This document shows positions 1 through 5,170 of a stretch of 5,170 bases of DNA, in pieces; position 1 is the first letter of the stretch, and each line of letters starts with the position of its first letter. Source of the DNA: Flammeovirgaceae bacterium UBA976 (lineage in GTDB: Bacteria; Bacteroidota; Bacteroidia; Cytophagales; Cyclobacteriaceae); the NCBI GenBank assembly GCA_002292365.1, contig DBBU01000022.1, positions 1 through 5,170 on the forward strand, read 5' to 3'. Both the position numbers and the translations under genes were made by a program. The notes beneath the pieces were generated by a model that did not search any database, was not told the DNA's origin, and saw only the letters and a program-made list of their open reading frames with translations.

Positions 1-698
1 ACCCAACTGTAAGTGTAACCAGAGGTTCCTCCCGTTACTCCTCCTCCAGAAAGCTGAATAGAACCATCGACACCGTTTATGGAACTTGGATTATCTCTTG
101 TGAATCCGCCCACTGCAAGGTCTGCGCTTGGCCCATTAACAGTGGTTGCGGCACCATTTGACTTTTCAATACATCCGTTGTCATCTTGTACGGCAACAAA
201 ATAAGACTCTCCAGCCGTATTCGCTGAGATTCCCGTAAAGGTTGTACCTGAGCCCGTATTGGTAAAACTGTAAGAACCATCTGCAGGAGCCGTTCCCGTA
301 GTATTGGAAGCAATACCGTAAGTTAACGTTCCAGTTCCCCCTGAGGCAGCAGTCATGATTACTGTCCCCGTTGATTCCCCAAAGCAAACAACATTGGTAC
401 TTGAAACCGTGCCTAAGGTGATGGCCCCTGGATCAGTCAGCGTTTCGGTAATGTCAGTTCCAGAAAGAGAGCCCCCTGCTGCGTAATCGTAAGTACAAAC
501 ATTAGATCCATCGGTTGCTTGGACAGAAAAATGATAGGTCGGATTTGAAGCATCAGAAAGACCCGTGAAAATACCATCAGCATCATTGTATGTGTAGCTA
601 CCATTCGAAGTACTTATTGCATAAGAATAAGTCCCTAGGCCGCCATAGGCCGTTACACTGATCTGTCCTGTCGTGCCACCAATACATAAAGGATCGAT
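1..698 (-). repeat. Tandem SprB-type protein repeats inside the adhesin gene
   Basis: The encoded protein shows at least two successive modules with the same layout. Each has a leading Cys (152 and 252), then Gly-x-Thr/Ser-x-Gly, a GG turn, a (Y/T)SYAI or LTYGI strand, a FTG(L/I)S motif (191-195 and 301-304), a YHFSVQATD or YFVAVQDD strand, and a second Cys (215 and 323). The leading cysteines are exactly 100 residues apart. A third, divergent unit (from about residue 338, SINGVDGSIQLSGGG) reaches the window edge. The repeats are visible at protein level and have diverged at DNA level, so this is an old domain array and not a recent tandem duplication. Confidence 0.7.
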
Positions 699-1139
699 GG
701 TAGCACTCGTATTGACCACTAATGATATTGGATCCGGTTTGGTAATAGAGAAAGTAGGGCTGGTTTCCACCTCTCCCGAAGCACCAGTGATCACGGCGTA
801 GTAATACCCGACACCGAGATTTCGTGCCTGTATAGAAGTTGCCCCAACATTACCCCCACCAGCAGGATTATTGACTGCCGTGGGAACAGAGCCACCGGTT
901 AAGGCAGCATAGGCGGTCCCGTTAAATTTCCACCAGACAACTGTTTTACCTCTTGCAGATGATGCCGCATCGAAAGTAAGTGTAATCGTTCCGTCGTTAG
1001 TGATCCCCTCATCAATATTATTACATGTAATGTCAGTATGAGCGCTTGACGCAAGATCAAACTGTGCCCAGCTAATTAAAGGAGACACAAGGGCAAAGGT
1101 TAAAATTAAATACGAAAGTCGTCGTTGTATTGATTCCAT
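1..1139 (-). CDS. SprB-repeat adhesin-like surface protein, N-terminal part (runs off left edge)
   Basis: This frame opens with ATG at 1139 and stays open for 379 codons to the window edge, so the 3' end is missing. Residues 1-25 form a Sec signal peptide (basic MESIQRR, hydrophobic core, cleavage at SWA|QF). The mature part is rich in Gly, Thr and Ser and is built from roughly 100-residue beta-type modules that begin with a Cys-Gly-Thr/Ser-Gly-x-Ile/Val pattern followed by GG..TYSYAI, typical of SprB repeats. Clear units start near Cys152 (CIGGTTGQISVTAYGG) and Cys252 (CFGESTGTVIMTAASGG). A less typical first domain lies around Cys39, and a fourth unit beginning near residue 338 lacks the leading Cys. 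Known relatives are large cell-surface adhesins secreted by T9SS, often used in gliding or attachment and ending in a gliding-motility-associated C-terminal domain; that end cannot be seen here. The gene starts 19 bp after the porP/sprF-like gene, so it is probably co-transcribed with it. The family call is good; the function as an adhesin is inferred. Confidence 0.88.
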   Translation of the reverse strand, partial: MESIQRRLSYLILTFALVSPLISWAQFDLASSAHTDITCNNIDEGITNDGTITLTFDAASSARGKTVVWWKFNGTAYAALTGGSVPTAVNNPAGGGNVGATSIQARNLGVGYYYAVITGASGEVETSPTFSITKPDPISLVVNTSATIDPLCIGGTTGQISVTAYGGLGTYSYAISTSNGSYTYNDADGIFTGLSDASNPTYHFSVQATDGSNVCTYDYAAGGSLSGTDITETLTDPGAITLGTVSSTNVVCFGESTGTVIMTAASGGTGTLTYGIASNTTGTAPADGSYSFTNTGSGTTFTGISANTAGESYFVAVQDDNGCIEKSNGAATTVNGPSADLAVGGFTRDNPSSINGVDGSIQLSGGGVTGGTSGYTYSW

Positions 1140-1158
1140 TTTTACTTAGGTCAATGAT

Positions 1159-2154
1159 TTATAAAAACACGGGACATTTAGTTCTTCGCATGCCTAAAGG
1201 AGGCTTGCCACTGGTTATTTCAAATAGGTAACTAAAAGAAATCTCATGAAATCCTTGCCGTGCGGCACCTTCTGAAAGAGACAAGTCGTAACTATAAATT
1301 GTGGTAAAAGTATTTTTCTTTATTCCTATCATAAAGCTAATAAAATTGTTCTCTTCAAAAGCCGTAGGATCTGTTCCATAAAAAACGCCAAGGATGACAG
1401 GTTCGATTACATTATATATCCCCGCATCCAATCGATTGAGTGGGCCTTGACTGGTAAAACTAAAGGTCGGCATGATAGCGATGTTTCGACGCGTATTTCG
1501 AGAAATTGCCTTAAAACGATACCGATAGCCCATGTGTCCAGAAAACCTGGTTTTTAATTGATATTCACTGCCCTCCATAAAAGAGATATTGTTTTTAAAG
1601 AGGTTGTGCGCCGCAAATCCAAACCATAGCTCTTTGGAATAGCCCAGAACTCCAAATGAGGCATCAAAATAATTGATCTTCCCTGAAGCTAAACTTTCTG
1701 CAGACAGGCCTGTGATGTTACCAAAGGCATCTAACTGATCTGAAAAAATAAAATTACCAACATTGAAATTTTGTTGACTATACGAAGCCTCCAACCCAAA
1801 ACGGATCTGCATATTTTTATTTACATTAAAGTCATAACACAGAGGAAGGGCTATTTTATTGTGGGTATAACCACTGGTTTCATCTGTTTCATTGAAGATC
1901 ATGAGACCCACGCTGCTGTGATAATCCACAAAGCTGTGATCAAATGAAAGTTGAGAAATATTGTACGCTGAAAGAGAGCCTACTTTTTGCATTCTGTAAT
2001 TCAATCCAGCCCGGGTAAACTCCGAGGTGCCCGTAAAAGCAGGATTTAGAAAAATAGGTGCATTATAGTATTGCGAAAACCCAAGGTCTTGCCCTATGGA
2101 TGGGAGAAAAATTAAGAACGTTATCCCAATACAAAATAGTCTAAAAAGTTTCAT
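1159..2154 (-). CDS. PorP/SprF family type IX secretion system membrane protein
   Basis: This 331-residue outer-membrane beta-barrel protein is of the PorP/SprF family, whose members are T9SS components or dedicated partners needed for secretion of an adjacent large adhesin. ATG at 2154 is chosen over a TTG at 2175 because it places a normal signal peptide at the front: MKLFRLF, a hydrophobic core, and cleavage at SIG|QD. Directly after it comes the family hallmark FSQYYNAPIFLNPAFTG (residues 26-42). The body alternates aromatic and polar residues as in transmembrane beta strands (for example FGLEASYSQQNF, WFGFAAHNLF, SFMIGIKKN). The C-terminus carries the typical HEISFSYLF strand and an Arg-rich RRTKCPVF ending. 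Length fits the family. It is followed after 19 bp by the SprB-repeat gene, so it is more likely that protein's specific partner than the core PorP of the secretion machine. The symbols porP and sprF are withheld because paralogues are common in one genome. Confidence 0.93.
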   Translation of the reverse strand: MKLFRLFCIGITFLIFLPSIGQDLGFSQYYNAPIFLNPAFTGTSEFTRAGLNYRMQKVGSLSAYNISQLSFDHSFVDYHSSVGLMIFNETDETSGYTHNKIALPLCYDFNVNKNMQIRFGLEASYSQQNFNVGNFIFSDQLDAFGNITGLSAESLASGKINYFDASFGVLGYSKELWFGFAAHNLFKNNISFMEGSEYQLKTRFSGHMGYRYRFKAISRNTRRNIAIMPTFSFTSQGPLNRLDAGIYNVIEPVILGVFYGTDPTAFEENNFISFMIGIKKNTFTTIYSYDLSLSEGAARQGFHEISFSYLFEITSGKPPLGMRRTKCPVFL

Positions 2155-2195
2155 ATAGATTGATTTTATGAACAATCAATTTTTATTCATCGAAA

Positions 2196-2203
2196 CAAAT
2201 ATA
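2196..2203 (-). promoter_or_regulatory. Candidate Bacteroidota -7 promoter element for the porP-adhesin unit
   Basis: Read on the minus strand this is TATATTTG, a full match to the Bacteroidota sigma-ABfr -7 consensus TAnnTTTG. It would put transcription start near 2190 and give a leader of about 35 bases before the ATG at 2154. No clear TTG -33 element lies at the expected distance upstream, so the promoter is likely but not certain. Confidence 0.45.
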
Positions 2204-2365
2204 AAAATGTAAATCGATAAAATCTATTATATGTCAGTGGTTTAGCCTTTAATAAGAGATAATTTCTTCATTTCGTTATAAATTGCAGTTGATATCACAA
2301 AAATAATCGAGGCATAAATGATCCCAATTCGCCTTCCCTCACGGAAAAAACAGATCAAAAAAAAT

Positions 2366-3007
2366 ATGATGACAGCAAGTAATTTGAGTTACGGCATATT
2401 GATTACGGCAATAACGCTTCTACTTTCATGTAATCCAGGTGCCCCTATTGACAGCAAAGCGGTCAAAGAAGAGATTCAATCACGAAAAATCAGGAAAGTT
2501 TCAGCTTCAGATATCATGACACTTGCCCTAAAAACAGGAGAAGAAATTCAAGCCGACGTGACCCGTCAGCATTTGTCATCTATTCTTGCCGCCGAAGGCG
2601 GAATCGAGCGATGTACACTTTCTTCATTACCTGCTGTTTTAAAAGCTAAAGACCGAGGGATTGAAGTTTCTCGAATTTCCCGGTACCCAAGGAAAAAAAG
2701 CCCCCCAATAGATTCCATGGAGTTAGAGGTCTATGCAGCGTTTGAATATGCTGCTCGACGGCAACTTAAAATGACCCCGAGTTTAGAAGAAATAAATGAA
2801 ACAACCTTACGATATTGGGCACCTATAATCATGAAAAAAGCATGCCAGAGTTGTCATGGAACAAAAGAAGTGCATATCGGTCTCAAAACTCAAAAATTAC
2901 TTCAAAAGCGATTCCCTCAAGACCAAGCCTTTGATTTCGAAGAGGGGGCATTGATGGGGCTTTGGCGCATCAAAATTCCTAAAAAAGAAATCATTAAGAT
3001 CCTTTAA
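2366..3007 (+). CDS. Lipoprotein with Tll0287-like (DUF3365) c-type heme domain
   Basis: The protein has 213 residues from the ATG at 2366. An in-frame ATG at 2318 would add 16 mostly polar and basic residues and make the signal n-region unusually long, so 2366 (or the adjacent ATG at 2369) is preferred. The lipobox LLSC puts the lipidated Cys at 22. No acidic surface-export signal follows it (CNPGAPID), so a periplasm-facing anchor is likely. The rest matches the Tll0287-like fold in order: a helical start with EIQADVTRQHL, the short motif GIERC (Cys83), an ISRYPRKKSPP loop corresponding to the family's RNP..P stretch, the heme-attachment motif CQSCH (160-164), and a closing FPQDQAFDFEEGALMGLWRI that mirrors the family's YP.D.A.GF..GD..G..S ending. 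The family binds one covalent heme in a PAS-like fold and is often fused to signalling domains. Here it stands alone. A role in redox or ligand sensing is inferred. No strong promoter was seen upstream. The 3' end overlaps tag by 14 bp. Confidence 0.85.
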   Translation: MMTASNLSYGILITAITLLLSCNPGAPIDSKAVKEEIQSRKIRKVSASDIMTLALKTGEEIQADVTRQHLSSILAAEGGIERCTLSSLPAVLKAKDRGIEVSRISRYPRKKSPPIDSMELEVYAAFEYAARRQLKMTPSLEEINETTLRYWAPIIMKKACQSCHGTKEVHIGLKTQKLLQKRFPQDQAFDFEEGALMGLWRIKIPKKEIIKIL

Positions 3008-3581
3008 GCACCTTTATCTGCTCGTAGCGATAACATTCTGGACTGTGATCATTGACCATACCAATGGCTTGCATATAGGCATACATAATGGTACTTCCTA
3101 CAAATTTAAATCCTCTTTTTTTAAGGTCTTTGGATAAACAAAGTGAAATATTGGTCTGGCTGGGGGGTCCCTTTTTTTTTGCGTGCCATGCGCCTTGAAT
3201 GGGTCGGTGATCGACAAAGCGCCACACATAAGTGTCAAAAGAACCAAACTCTTTTTGTATTTGTATAAACGCTTTAGCGTTTTCGTATACAGAGGATATT
3301 TTAAGGCGATTTCGCACAATATTTGGATTCTTTGTCAAAGACTCCAAATAGGAAGAAGTAAATTTGGAAATAAGGAGGACATCAAAATCGGCAAATGCCT
3401 GACGATAGCCACCCCTTTTGTTTAAAATAGTTCGCCAACTTAGGCCTGCTTGTGCCCCTTCTAAAGTTAAAAATTCAAAATGTATCTTATCTTCGTGTAC
3501 GGGAACTCCCCACTCTTCGTTATGATAATTGATGTAGTCAGGATACGTATTGGCCGCCCAGGCGCAAATTTTTTTATTCAT
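2994..3581 (-). CDS. tag: DNA-3-methyladenine glycosylase I (Tag)
   Basis: This cytoplasmic base-excision-repair enzyme removes 3-methyladenine from alkylated DNA. It has 195 residues, against 187 for E. coli Tag, and is collinear with it. The start MNKKICAWA gives the first zinc ligand (Cys6) and YHNEEWGVP gives the second (His20). The Tag active-site stretch LEGAQAGLSWRTIL (residues 40-53) contains the expected catalytic Glu41 and the base-stacking Trp49. Further on come KKRGFKFVGSTIMYAYMQA and VNDHSPEC, whose His179 and Cys183 complete the zinc site with the same spacing as in E. coli. All key residues are present, so the enzyme should be active. The ATG at 3581 is the natural start because Cys6 lies just behind it. 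It converges with the heme lipoprotein (14-bp overlap) and is divergent from the 3640 gene. A nine-A run next to a C run lies inside the gene (see findings) but the frame is intact. Confidence 0.96.
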   Translation of the reverse strand: MNKKICAWAANTYPDYINYHNEEWGVPVHEDKIHFEFLTLEGAQAGLSWRTILNKRGGYRQAFADFDVLLISKFTSSYLESLTKNPNIVRNRLKISSVYENAKAFIQIQKEFGSFDTYVWRFVDHRPIQGAWHAKKKGPPSQTNISLCLSKDLKKRGFKFVGSTIMYAYMQAIGMVNDHSPECYRYEQIKVLKGS

Positions 3582-3591
3582 GAGAGGCGAT

Positions 3592-3619
3592 TTGATATCA
3601 TATGTGCTTTATAAATTTA
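3592..3619 (+). promoter_or_regulatory. Candidate promoter for the secreted unknown gene at 3640
   Basis: TTG at 3592-3594 (within TTTG 3591-3594) is followed after 17 bases by TAAATTTA at 3612-3619, which matches the Bacteroidota -7 consensus TAnnTTTG except at the last base. Transcription would begin near 3626 with a very short leader. The spacing is slightly under the usual 19 or so, so this is a moderate call. TAAATTTA is a perfect palindrome and could also serve the divergent tag gene. Confidence 0.4.
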
Positions 3620-3628
3620 ATTAAGTCT

Positions 3629-3632
3629 GGAG
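3629..3632 (+). promoter_or_regulatory. Shine-Dalgarno-like ribosome binding site of the 3640 gene
   Basis: GGAG lies seven bases before the ATG at 3640, inside the purine-rich stretch TGGAGAAAGAAG. The other genes in the window have A-rich leaders with no such motif, as is usual in Bacteroidota, so this site stands out. It supports the start chosen for the gene. Confidence 0.45.
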
Positions 3633-3639
3633 AAAGAAG

Positions 3640-4692
3640 ATGGTAAATAAAAAATTAATAATTCTATTTTTTTGTATACTAACGCAAAGCGTCCGGGCAC
3701 AGATTTTTGAAACTCATTTGATGTCTATCTCAGGAAGTTTACCTGAGGGGATTACTTCAGATCGCGTATGCGTGGTCATTCATCAAATGCCTGAAGTGGA
3801 GGATCAAATGCTGGCACAAAAACTACACATAAATTTGAAAGCGATGGGTATTGATGCCATAAAATATCTCTATCACGATCAATTGTATGGGGGGCAAGAT
3901 GTCTATAGAAAAACCCTTGCCGCCTTACAAAAAAGACATATACGGGTCTTGATATTTTTGGAGGTCTCCACTCAAGGGTTTGCCTTGACTCTAGGGACTA
4001 TGGGCACTGCCAAATGGGTAGATTTTAAGGCCAAAGCATGGCAAGTAAAGGGCCAAACGATGAATGAGGTTTTGATTCGACTCGCCAATAAAATGAAGAC
4101 CTTAGATTTACCCTACAGCAATTACTTAATTCCAGATAGTCCTGAGCTCGGGACCCAAATACGGCTTTTTAGTGGTACCCATTTTCCACGTTACCCAACG
4201 CAGCTCAAGCGATTTCCCCTCGCTGTTTCATTATTCCCTCGCCTGACTGTAGATGGGGCTTTTTTGAATGATCAACAACGAGCTTATCTGTCTCAATACA
4301 ATGAAAGGGTGGCGCTAAAAAATGCCCGTATTCAAGAAATCTTCTCCGATTATCCTTACAAAGTCGAATTTCTTGAAGATCAGTCAGATGCCGCATTTTA
4401 TAAAAACCGATATCAATACGTCTTGCGGTATGCCTACATGCCCGGCGGCGAGTTACGAACGGCATTAGGTTATGAGCTAGACCCTTACCAAACCCAATAC
4501 ATTTCAACGGTGCCCGTAGACGGAAACCGAACACTGAAAACCTTAGATAAGCAAAAAAAAGTGTATAAGTTTTATATTCAGAAAACCGCCAATGGAGACC
4601 TTTATGCGGGACGCTATTATGATGCAGATAAAACTTGGGAGGATGCCTTGTATAATTTTAAAACCCTGATGATGGCACAATTTAAAAAATAA
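3640..4692 (+). CDS. Secreted protein of unknown function, 350 residues
   Basis: I do not recognise the family. Residues 1-20 are a Sec signal peptide (MVNKK, hydrophobic LIILFFCIL, cleavage at VRA|Q). Cys12 sits in the hydrophobic core but without a lipobox, so the mature protein is probably soluble in the periplasm or exported, not a lipoprotein. Two parts can be seen. Residues 40-160 alternate strand and helix: RVCVVIH, a helix over 52-70, IDAIKYLY, a helix over 86-99, and IRVLIFLEVS. This gives an alpha/beta layout loosely like small periplasmic domains such as those of TolB or CsgG; that comparison is inference only. Residues 205-345 hold a charged helix (FLNDQQRAYLSQYNERVALKN begins there), aromatic strands (YQYVLRYAYMPGG, VYKFYIQKTANGDLYAGRYY) and a final helix. 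There is no catalytic signature and no T9SS C-terminal domain. The start is supported by the signal peptide and a GGAG site. It converges with the next gene across 4 bp. Confidence 0.85.
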   Translation: MVNKKLIILFFCILTQSVRAQIFETHLMSISGSLPEGITSDRVCVVIHQMPEVEDQMLAQKLHINLKAMGIDAIKYLYHDQLYGGQDVYRKTLAALQKRHIRVLIFLEVSTQGFALTLGTMGTAKWVDFKAKAWQVKGQTMNEVLIRLANKMKTLDLPYSNYLIPDSPELGTQIRLFSGTHFPRYPTQLKRFPLAVSLFPRLTVDGAFLNDQQRAYLSQYNERVALKNARIQEIFSDYPYKVEFLEDQSDAAFYKNRYQYVLRYAYMPGGELRTALGYELDPYQTQYISTVPVDGNRTLKTLDKQKKVYKFYIQKTANGDLYAGRYYDADKTWEDALYNFKTLMMAQFKK

Positions 4693-4719
4693 GAAATCAG
4701 CCGAAAAGAGCATTTCTTA
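4690..4719 (-). terminator. Hairpin with T-run between convergent genes
   Basis: TAAGAAAT (4690-4697) and ATTTCTTA (4712-4719) form a perfect 8-bp stem around a 14-base loop, and a GC pair step inside the loop could add to it. Read on the minus strand the stem is followed at once by TTTTTT (complement of 4684-4689), as in an intrinsic terminator. It would end transcription of the minus-strand gene just at its stop codon. The stem is AT-rich and hence weak. On the plus strand no immediate T-run follows. Confidence 0.4.
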
Positions 4720-5170
4720 ACTGTTCAAAAGCGTTTTTATAGAAAGAAAAAACAAACGACTGCTGATCTTCAAGATACCAAATAGTAGATATCGGGAGGA
4801 GAGCACCCGTCCAATCGGTTTGGTTCCAATAAGCACCCTTGGGCAAAGGCTTCAATGCAGCCACTTCGGTATGCGGCCGTGACTGGACATAAAAACAAGG
4901 TTCTTTGACATATACACCCCCAGGCATGTAGCCGAGGATTACATAGGTATCTAAGTGTTCATCTCCTGAGTTTTTGACAATAATATTTATGGTTTGATTC
5001 AAAAATTGGGGCCAAATCCTGATTTTGGAGGTAGCATCTTCGGATTGTGATCGAAAATCACGAAAAAGGATAAAAGTGTTGTGATAATAGGCGCCCAAAT
5101 GTGTCAATAGATCGAGGTCAACTGCATCGAAGGGGAGGTTTTGATGGAGGCCTTTCACTTTGTAAGGGAT
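4697..5170 (-). CDS. Hypothetical protein, 5' end beyond the right edge
   Basis: I do not recognise this protein. The frame ends with TGA at 4697-4699 and is open to the window edge for 157 residues. A GTG at 5158 could be a start, but there is no ribosome site or signal peptide there and the frame continues upstream as IPYK, so the true start is probably outside the window. The visible part has no membrane segment. It looks beta-rich: FILFRDFR, INIIVKNSG, DTYVILGYMPGGVYV, PCFYVQ, TIWYLEDQQSFVFSFY, and a short final helix NAFEQLRNALF. A pair of Trp residues in YWNQTDWTG (114-122) is notable. There are no catalytic or metal motifs that I can name. It faces the secreted 3640 gene tail to tail, with its stop in the loop of a terminator-like hairpin. 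Confidence 0.72.
   Translation of the reverse strand: MPYKVKGLHQNLPFDAVDLDLLTHLGAYYHNTFILFRDFRSQSEDATSKIRIWPQFLNQTINIIVKNSGDEHLDTYVILGYMPGGVYVKEPCFYVQSRPHTEVAALKPLPKGAYWNQTDWTGALLPISTIWYLEDQQSFVFSFYKNAFEQLRNALFG

Noticed and set aside
77..387. Two overlapping minus-strand open frames (77-313 and 181-387)
   Set aside because: They lie inside the longer adhesin frame on the same strand, lack signal peptides or family features, and are low-complexity shadows of its Thr/Gly/Ser-rich codons.
2155..2175. TTG start seven codons upstream of the porP/sprF-like ATG
   Set aside because: The ATG at 2154 gives a typical signal peptide; the extra residues would come from a rare start codon and from the leader hairpin region.
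2318..2365. Upstream ATG for the heme lipoprotein
   Set aside because: It would give a very long polar and basic n-region before the hydrophobic core; the ATG at 2366 gives a normal 22-residue lipoprotein signal. It cannot be fully excluded.
3098..3425. Short open frames on both strands inside tag (3098-3319 minus, 3183-3425 plus)
   Set aside because: Tag is unambiguous across this stretch with all zinc and catalytic residues; these are out-of-frame shadows.
4205..4534. 109-codon minus-strand open frame opposite the secreted unknown gene
   Set aside because: Arg/His-rich composition typical of antisense reading of a real gene; the plus-strand frame has a signal peptide and full length.
5156..5158. 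GTG as the true start of the rightmost gene
   Set aside because: The frame is open upstream to the window edge, there is no ribosome site, and GTG starts are a minority, so the gene is treated as partial.
1..5170. CRISPR arrays, tRNA or rRNA genes, insertion sequences, integrases, toxin-antitoxin or defence genes
   Set aside because: No regularly spaced direct DNA repeats, cloverleaf-like sequence, terminal inverted repeats or transposase-like frames were found on reading both strands.

Overview
The window comes from a member of the Bacteroidota, most likely a gliding or T9SS-bearing lineage such as Flavobacteriia or a relative. The main evidence is a clear PorP/SprF-family outer-membrane protein lying next to a large SprB-repeat surface protein. 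Supporting signs are signal peptides that cleave before Gln, a TAnnTTTG-type -7 promoter element, A-rich rather than Shine-Dalgarno leaders for most genes, and moderately AT-rich coding DNA.

Layout. On the minus strand at the left, a porP/sprF-like gene (2154 to 1159) is followed after only 19 bp by the start of a large repeat-containing adhesin-like gene (1139 down to the left edge, 3' end not in the window). Together they look like one transcription unit: a type IX secretion substrate and its partner. Divergent from porP, on the plus strand, is a lipoprotein with a Tll0287-like (DUF3365) c-type heme domain (2366-3007). Its last 14 bases overlap the end of a minus-strand DNA-3-methyladenine glycosylase I gene, tag (3581 to 2994). 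Divergent from tag across 58 bp is a secreted 350-residue protein of unknown function (3640-4692). It converges with a gap of only 4 bp on another unknown minus-strand gene (4697 to the right edge, 5' end not in the window).

How the genes relate. Only the porP-adhesin pair has a clear functional link: the adhesin would cross the inner membrane by Sec, cross the outer membrane by T9SS, and depend on the PorP/SprF-like partner for secretion or surface anchoring. The heme lipoprotein is a candidate periplasmic redox or ligand sensor, and Tag is alkylation-damage base excision repair. These two and the two unknown genes appear to be ordinary compactly packed neighbours with alternating strands. 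No RNA genes, CRISPR arrays, insertion sequences or integrases were seen, and no stretch over 300 bases lacks a gene. I found no convincing sign of a wholly new system. The most interesting points are the partner-first order of the porP-adhesin pair, the stand-alone heme-sensor lipoprotein, and the two unrecognised genes at the right.
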